NCBI RefSeq assembly: GCF_014805685.1
Contig: NC_060896.1
Coordinates: 16,465,889-16,529,888 of the forward strand
DNA: 64,000 bases
Direction of reading: 5' to 3'
DNA from: Silurus meridionalis
Lineage: Eukaryota > Chordata > Actinopteri > Siluriformes > Siluridae
Shown here in pieces: positions 60,429-64,000 of the stretch. Numbering within the stretch: position 1 is the stretch's first letter; each line of letters opens with the position of its first letter. The notes below the pieces were generated by a model, which saw only the letters and a list, made by a program, of their open reading frames with translations, was not told the origin of the DNA and did no database searches. Both the position numbers and the translations under genes were made by a program.

Positions 60429-60489
60429 ATTGAGTGTAGCTTTTGATAGAGAATGTCTCTATCAGGATGGGTTATATGAGTGATACTAT

Positions 60490-60755
60490 GTTTCCTGAAA
60501 AAGCAGGACTGAGATTCTACACCTCACTGCCACACTGTGGGGGTGTTCGGACGTCTCTTCAGACAAAGGAATAACCTGAAGGTGTGTCTGTGTCGCATCT
60601 ATTTATAGCCTCACAGGTGCTATTGCACATCACCTGCCAAGAATTTTTTAACCAAATTCTTAGCGTGTTTGACACATGCTTCACAACCGGCTGAACAAAG
60701 AATGTTCACATAGTGCTATGAAACCCAGCATCTAATTCCCGCTTTTTCAGGAAAC
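60490..60755. repeat. Unclassified foldback-type element, 15-bp perfect inverted ends
   Basis: GTTTCCTGAAAAAGC (60490-60504) and GCTTTTTCAGGAAAC (60741-60755) are exact complements about 266 bp apart. The interior has TATTTATAG near 60600. No target duplication or coding sequence seen. Confidence 0.5.
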
Positions 60756-61269
60756 CCGAAACATTTGTGAGCCTTCTTGTGAGCCAGCTTTAGAAGATGC
60801 TTCATTCAGCGATGACGGCAATGCAAACCCACTTGTTGCACTGTGCAGCGTATGGTCTGAGTACTGACAAGCGGACTTTCTCCTTCTGCAACCTCTAAAC
60901 AATGTTAGCAGCACACATGTTTTTTGGGGCCAGCTTCTGAACCTGACCACACAGCTCAAGGATTCAACTTCTTTGATTGACCTTGGGGAAGCCTGTTCTG
61001 AGTGGAACCCACCTGGAAAACCTCTGTATGGCCCTGGCCCGCTGCACTGTAACTTACTGTTCATTTTATAGCCTAGGCATCTTTGTGGAGAGCAACAATT
61101 CTAAAACTCAAATCCTCACAGACTTTTTTACCATGAGGTGCCATCCAGTGGTCAGTATGCGAGAATTGTACTGCTCTAATACTAGATACACAAATTCTGC
61201 CAAGCAGACAAAAACATGAACATGATGAATAAGACATGCTTTGCATGGTTAAACAACGTACAGGTGTTA
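60756..61269. other. Intronic, nothing certain
   Basis: A roughly 105-codon - strand frame (61064-60747) has no recognisable family. Confidence 0.3.
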
Positions 61270-61580
61270 TCACTTAGGGTGTACCCAATTTTGTTGCCAG
61301 CTTTTTTGAAAATTATGGCTGAATGTTGAGGACAGTAAATCAATACTGCTATACAAGCTGCACATTAACTACTCTGAAATATAAAGCTTTATTTCTATAG
61401 TACTGTTCCCTGAGAAGATATAATAAAATGGGTGCTGAAATGTGAGGAGTGTACTCGCTTTTGTGAGATACTGTATATATTTTTTTTTATTGTGAATAGA
61501 ATATGAATTTATGAGATTTGAAAATCATTGCATTCATTTGACATATCGTCCCAACTTTTTTTAAAATTGTGGTTGTATTT
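61270..61580 (+). repeat. 3' ends of two Tc1/mariner-type elements
   Basis: GTGTACTCGCTTTTGTGAGATACTGTATA (61448-61476) is a common fish Tc1-type end. CGTCCCAACTTTTTTTAAAATTG (61547-61569) resembles the end at 45800. No transposase attached. Confidence 0.5.
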
Positions 61581-61614
61581 AATACTGTGAAAAGACAGAG
61601 AGAAAGGGACTTAC

Positions 61615-61703
61615 TCTAATGCAAAACCAAACTGATCGATCACTCTCGCCTCAGCAGCAAAGATTTTGCAGTATTCCCGGACTGTGTTATGGATTTTACA
61701 TTC
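61615..61703 (-). CDS. Alpha-kinase gene, exon before the 31-kb intron
   Basis: Acceptor CTTTCTTAG ends at 61704; donor A|GTAAGT. Encodes ECKIHNTVREYCKIFAAEAR and VIDQFGFAL, a highly conserved alpha-kinase stretch. Ends with GA, completed by A at 30260. Confidence 0.9.
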
Positions 61704-61915
61704 CTAAGAAAGCAGAAATAATCAAAGGTTTTTTATATTTCTTAGCTAGTTGATATATTAGTACTTTTTTAAAACATGTATGTGGTTATAAGTACATTAG
61801 CTCATAAATAATTAATATTGATTAAATAATAATTTTGATCAATAAAAGGTGTACCTGACATATTATAAATGCTCTTTAGACTTAATAATGCATTCAATGA
61901 AATTGATATAATTAC

Positions 61916-62190
61916 CTGTCTCGTGATCTCTAAATTTATCTCTGCCAAGCAGTTTTCTTCATTGGTCCCATATACAATGTGGTTTCTCACTTTGACAATG
62001 CAGGTGCTTCCTGACTCAAAAACAGGATCCAAACCATAGATGACCTTGGCTCTGCTGTTTTTGTGTGCACATCCTTCCCCAATTTGCAGCTCCTCAATCA
62101 TAATGCGACCAAAAAACTTATTACCCCAGTAGCCAGGGTCCACCAGGCCTTTTGTAAACAGCAAGGGTGTCATCTCAATCTCTTCTCCCA
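61916..62190 (-). CDS. Alpha-kinase gene, kinase N-lobe exon
   Basis: Encodes GEEIEMTPLLFTKGLVDPGY, WGNKFFGRIM, then AKVIYGLDPVFESGSTCIVK with the ATP-binding Lys of the alpha-kinase fold. Acceptor TCCTTAG ends at 62191; donor CAG|GTAATT. Completes a Val codon with G from the preceding exon. Confidence 0.92.
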
Positions 62191-62279
62191 CTAAGGAGAT
62201 TGCAGAACAAGACCAGTAGATGAGCTATACTGCTAAAACATTAAATTGTTATTGTATGTCTACTTATAAATACCCCTAC

Positions 62280-62315
62280 CTTCTGAATCATCCCGTAAAA
62301 AGAACTCAGCCAGTA
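62280..62315 (-). CDS. Alpha-kinase gene, 36-bp linker exon
   Basis: Encodes LAEFFLRDDSE between the Ig and kinase domains. Acceptor TTTCACAG ends at 62316; donor AAG|GTAGGG. Phases agree on both sides (A+TA, G+TG). Confidence 0.8.
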
Positions 62316-62409
62316 CTGTGAAATAGTAAGGAGAGAGTGTAGATTTATGAATGTTTTTCCAGTTTGGTTTTAATTTTTCTGATGAATTAAATACCAAATG
62401 CAAATTTAC

Positions 62410-62537
62410 TGTCTGAGCTGAGTAAGTAGTCAGTTGTGTCAGTGCCATATTCATTCTTGATTGTGCAGCTATAGACTCCACAGTCTCTGCTGGATGCCTG
62501 AACAATGGCCAGTGCCACTTGATTTTCATCTCCTGCG
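62410..62537 (-). CDS. Alpha-kinase gene, Ig-domain second half
   Basis: Encodes SAGDENQVALAIVQASSRDC then GVYSCTIKNEYGTDTTDYLL, the F-strand Cys and G-strand pattern (DxGxYxC) of an I-set Ig domain. Acceptor TTTCTCAG ends at 62538; donor ACA|GTAAAT. Confidence 0.88.
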
Positions 62538-62727
62538 CTGAGAAACATGTCACAAAAAAGTGTAAATTTTTTTAATCTTTTGCCATTTATAAATTTAAAA
62601 TATATCAGTTTTTACTGCATTTAATATTAATAATGTAACATTAAAATTATTCTTTAATCCAACACCTAAACTTTATTTAAACAGGGAAAATGTGTAATCA
62701 GATTAGATAGGAAGAAAAACAAGTTAC

Positions 62728-62875
62728 CTTCTTTTTATTTCTGCAATCTCTACATCATCTTTGAACCATTTGATTGTGGAGTCACTAAGCACATTAAAGA
62801 ATTGACACCACAGCTTTAAGTGGCCCAGGGCATCAGAGAAAGGTTCTCCTCTGATCTTGCGGATTACCTGAGGAG
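62728..62875 (-). CDS. Alpha-kinase gene, Ig-domain first half
   Basis: Encodes APQVIRKIRGEPFSDALGHL, KLWCQFFNVL and STIKWFKDDVEI: the B-strand Cys and C-strand Trp of an I-set Ig domain. Acceptor TAATTTCAG ends at 62876; donor AAG|GTAACT. This is the most upstream exon visible; further exons lie beyond the right edge. Confidence 0.87.
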
Positions 62876-63085
62876 CTGAAATTAGAGGAAAACTGGGTAA
62901 AGATAAAAACTATCTAGAGTATCCACTTCCCTCTATTAATCCTCAGATTTTAATCTTAGTCAATTTAAGTATGTCATAACATGCAAGTTTAGTCAGTCTG
63001 GTCAGAATTAAGTATGATGAGTTGTATAATTACATCTCTAAAAAAATCCATCTCATAATACCATCATTATGTTGCCATGGCTATA

Positions 63086-64000
63086 CACTGTGTGCACAAT
63101 TATTAGGCAAGTTGTATTTTTGAGAATTCATTTAATTATTAAACAACTACAGTGTTCTCGGTCAATCCAAAACAACTCACAACTCAAACCTAAATATCTA
63201 AAAATATAAAAGTCAGACTTTGGCTTTCTTAGGAAAATATCTATGTGTGCACAATTATTGTGCACATATTGGTGTGCATAATTATTATGCAACTAAATTA
63301 ATTTCAAAATTGTCTTCCATTCATGGAGTCTGTCAGTTTCTTCAACCACAGCCTCCCAGACACTTTTCAGAGAGGTGCACTGTTTTTTACTTCACCATAA
63401 AATGTACTTTTAAGAAGGGCCCACAAGTTCTCAATAGGTTTAAAGTCAGGTGAGGAAGGGAGCCATGTAATTACTCTTTCATCTTTAGGGTCTTTACAGG
63501 CTAAGCATGCAGTGGAGTACTTCAACGCATGTGATGAAACATTGTCCTGAATAATCATGATATCATGATCTTCTTGAAAGATACATACTTTTTCCTGTAC
63601 CACAGTTAAAGAAAATGTCTTTTAAAGACTGGCAGTAGATTTGGATGTTGATTTTAAGTCCATCTTCAACCAGAAAAAGTCCAACTAGCTCATCTTTAAT
63701 ATTGCCAGCCCATACTGGTACCCCACCTCTACCTTGCTGGTGTCTGCTTTGAAGTGGAGCTCTTTGCCAGTTACTAATTCAGCCATGTGCCCATCCTTCT
63801 AGCCCGTCAAGAGTGATTCTCATATCATCAGTCAATAGACGTTTAGGCCCAGTCTTGTAGTTTGAATTTATGTGTTTTATTCTGTGTTCGGGTTTCAGCC
63901 TTCCTCATCTTGGACATGTCTCTGAGCACTGAACACCTTATGGGTACTCCAGGTAGGTTGTAGTTCTGGAATATGACAGCACTAGACGACAATGGGTTCC
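63086..64000 (-). mobile_element. Tc1/mariner element 3, cut by window end
   Basis: The left end CACTGTGTGCACAATTATTAGG is preceded by TA. A transposase relic on the - strand (about 63380-63990) has LLTDDMRITLDGLEGWAHG, IIQDNVSSHALKYSTACLA (second Asp) and WLPSSPDFKPIENLWALLKS (third acidic). Stops and frame breaks are present. It lies upstream of the visible kinase exons. Confidence 0.82.

Noticed and set aside
62260..62553. 97-codon ORF on the - strand starting MTCFSAQEM
   Set aside because: It reads the Ig exon in the wrong frame and crosses two splice sites; the in-phase exons 62410-62537 and 62280-62315 explain the sequence.

Overview
The window looks like chromosomal DNA of a ray-finned fish. 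It holds a multi-exon vertebrate-type gene with consistent GT-AG introns, and most of the rest is transposable elements of the kinds that crowd teleost genomes: Tc1/mariner, hAT, pogo-like, Harbinger, L1, L2/CR1-type, RTE-type and R2/HERO-type LINEs, Ty3/gypsy and DIRS-like fragments. The species cannot be fixed from the sequence.

Bases 1-11179 are the 3' part of an endogenous retrovirus on the + strand; the 5' LTR and start of gag lie outside the window. The capsid, polymerase and CX6CC-type envelope suggest a gamma/epsilon-like (class I) virus. gag, pol and env are each broken by frameshifts. Three parts are not standard: (i) a segment between protease and reverse transcriptase with two H-x-[ST] motifs, like a 2H phosphoesterase; (ii) an unbroken 259-codon ORF after env, directly behind a splice acceptor and rich in Cys/His; (iii) an unusually long 3' LTR (9334-11179) whose U3 contains, on the opposite strand, what reads as a complete small gene: TATA box, short first exon with an ATG, GT-AG intron, in-phase second exon and poly(A) signal. 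A 47-bp tandem array lies between this antisense promoter and the normal sense LTR promoter.

Bases 11369-17319 are a nest of transposons: an RTE-type LINE split by a Tc1 element and by an L1, the L1 split by a hAT element that holds another hAT. Then come a pogo-like element carrying a solo LTR, a nearly full-length RTE-type LINE with an 18-bp target duplication (20681-23462), retroviral and LINE scraps, and an AT-rich stretch.

The host gene is on the - strand. Eight exons between 62875 and 29497 encode an Ig domain followed by an alpha-kinase domain and C-terminal tail of the ALPK2/ALPK3 family. All junction phases agree. Most introns are 85-212 bp, but one, inside the kinase domain, is about 31 kb (30261-61614). 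That intron holds almost everything else in the right half: jockey-type LINE pieces, a Harbinger relic, degenerate and younger RTE copies, a gypsy gag, a HERO-like LINE with its RT core deleted, a full Tc1 element, a pogo-like element, a DIRS-like gag, an L2 nested in an RTE copy, and a tRNA-Glu-headed SINE with an RTE tail. Upstream exons of the kinase gene lie beyond the right edge, which is occupied by another Tc1-type element.
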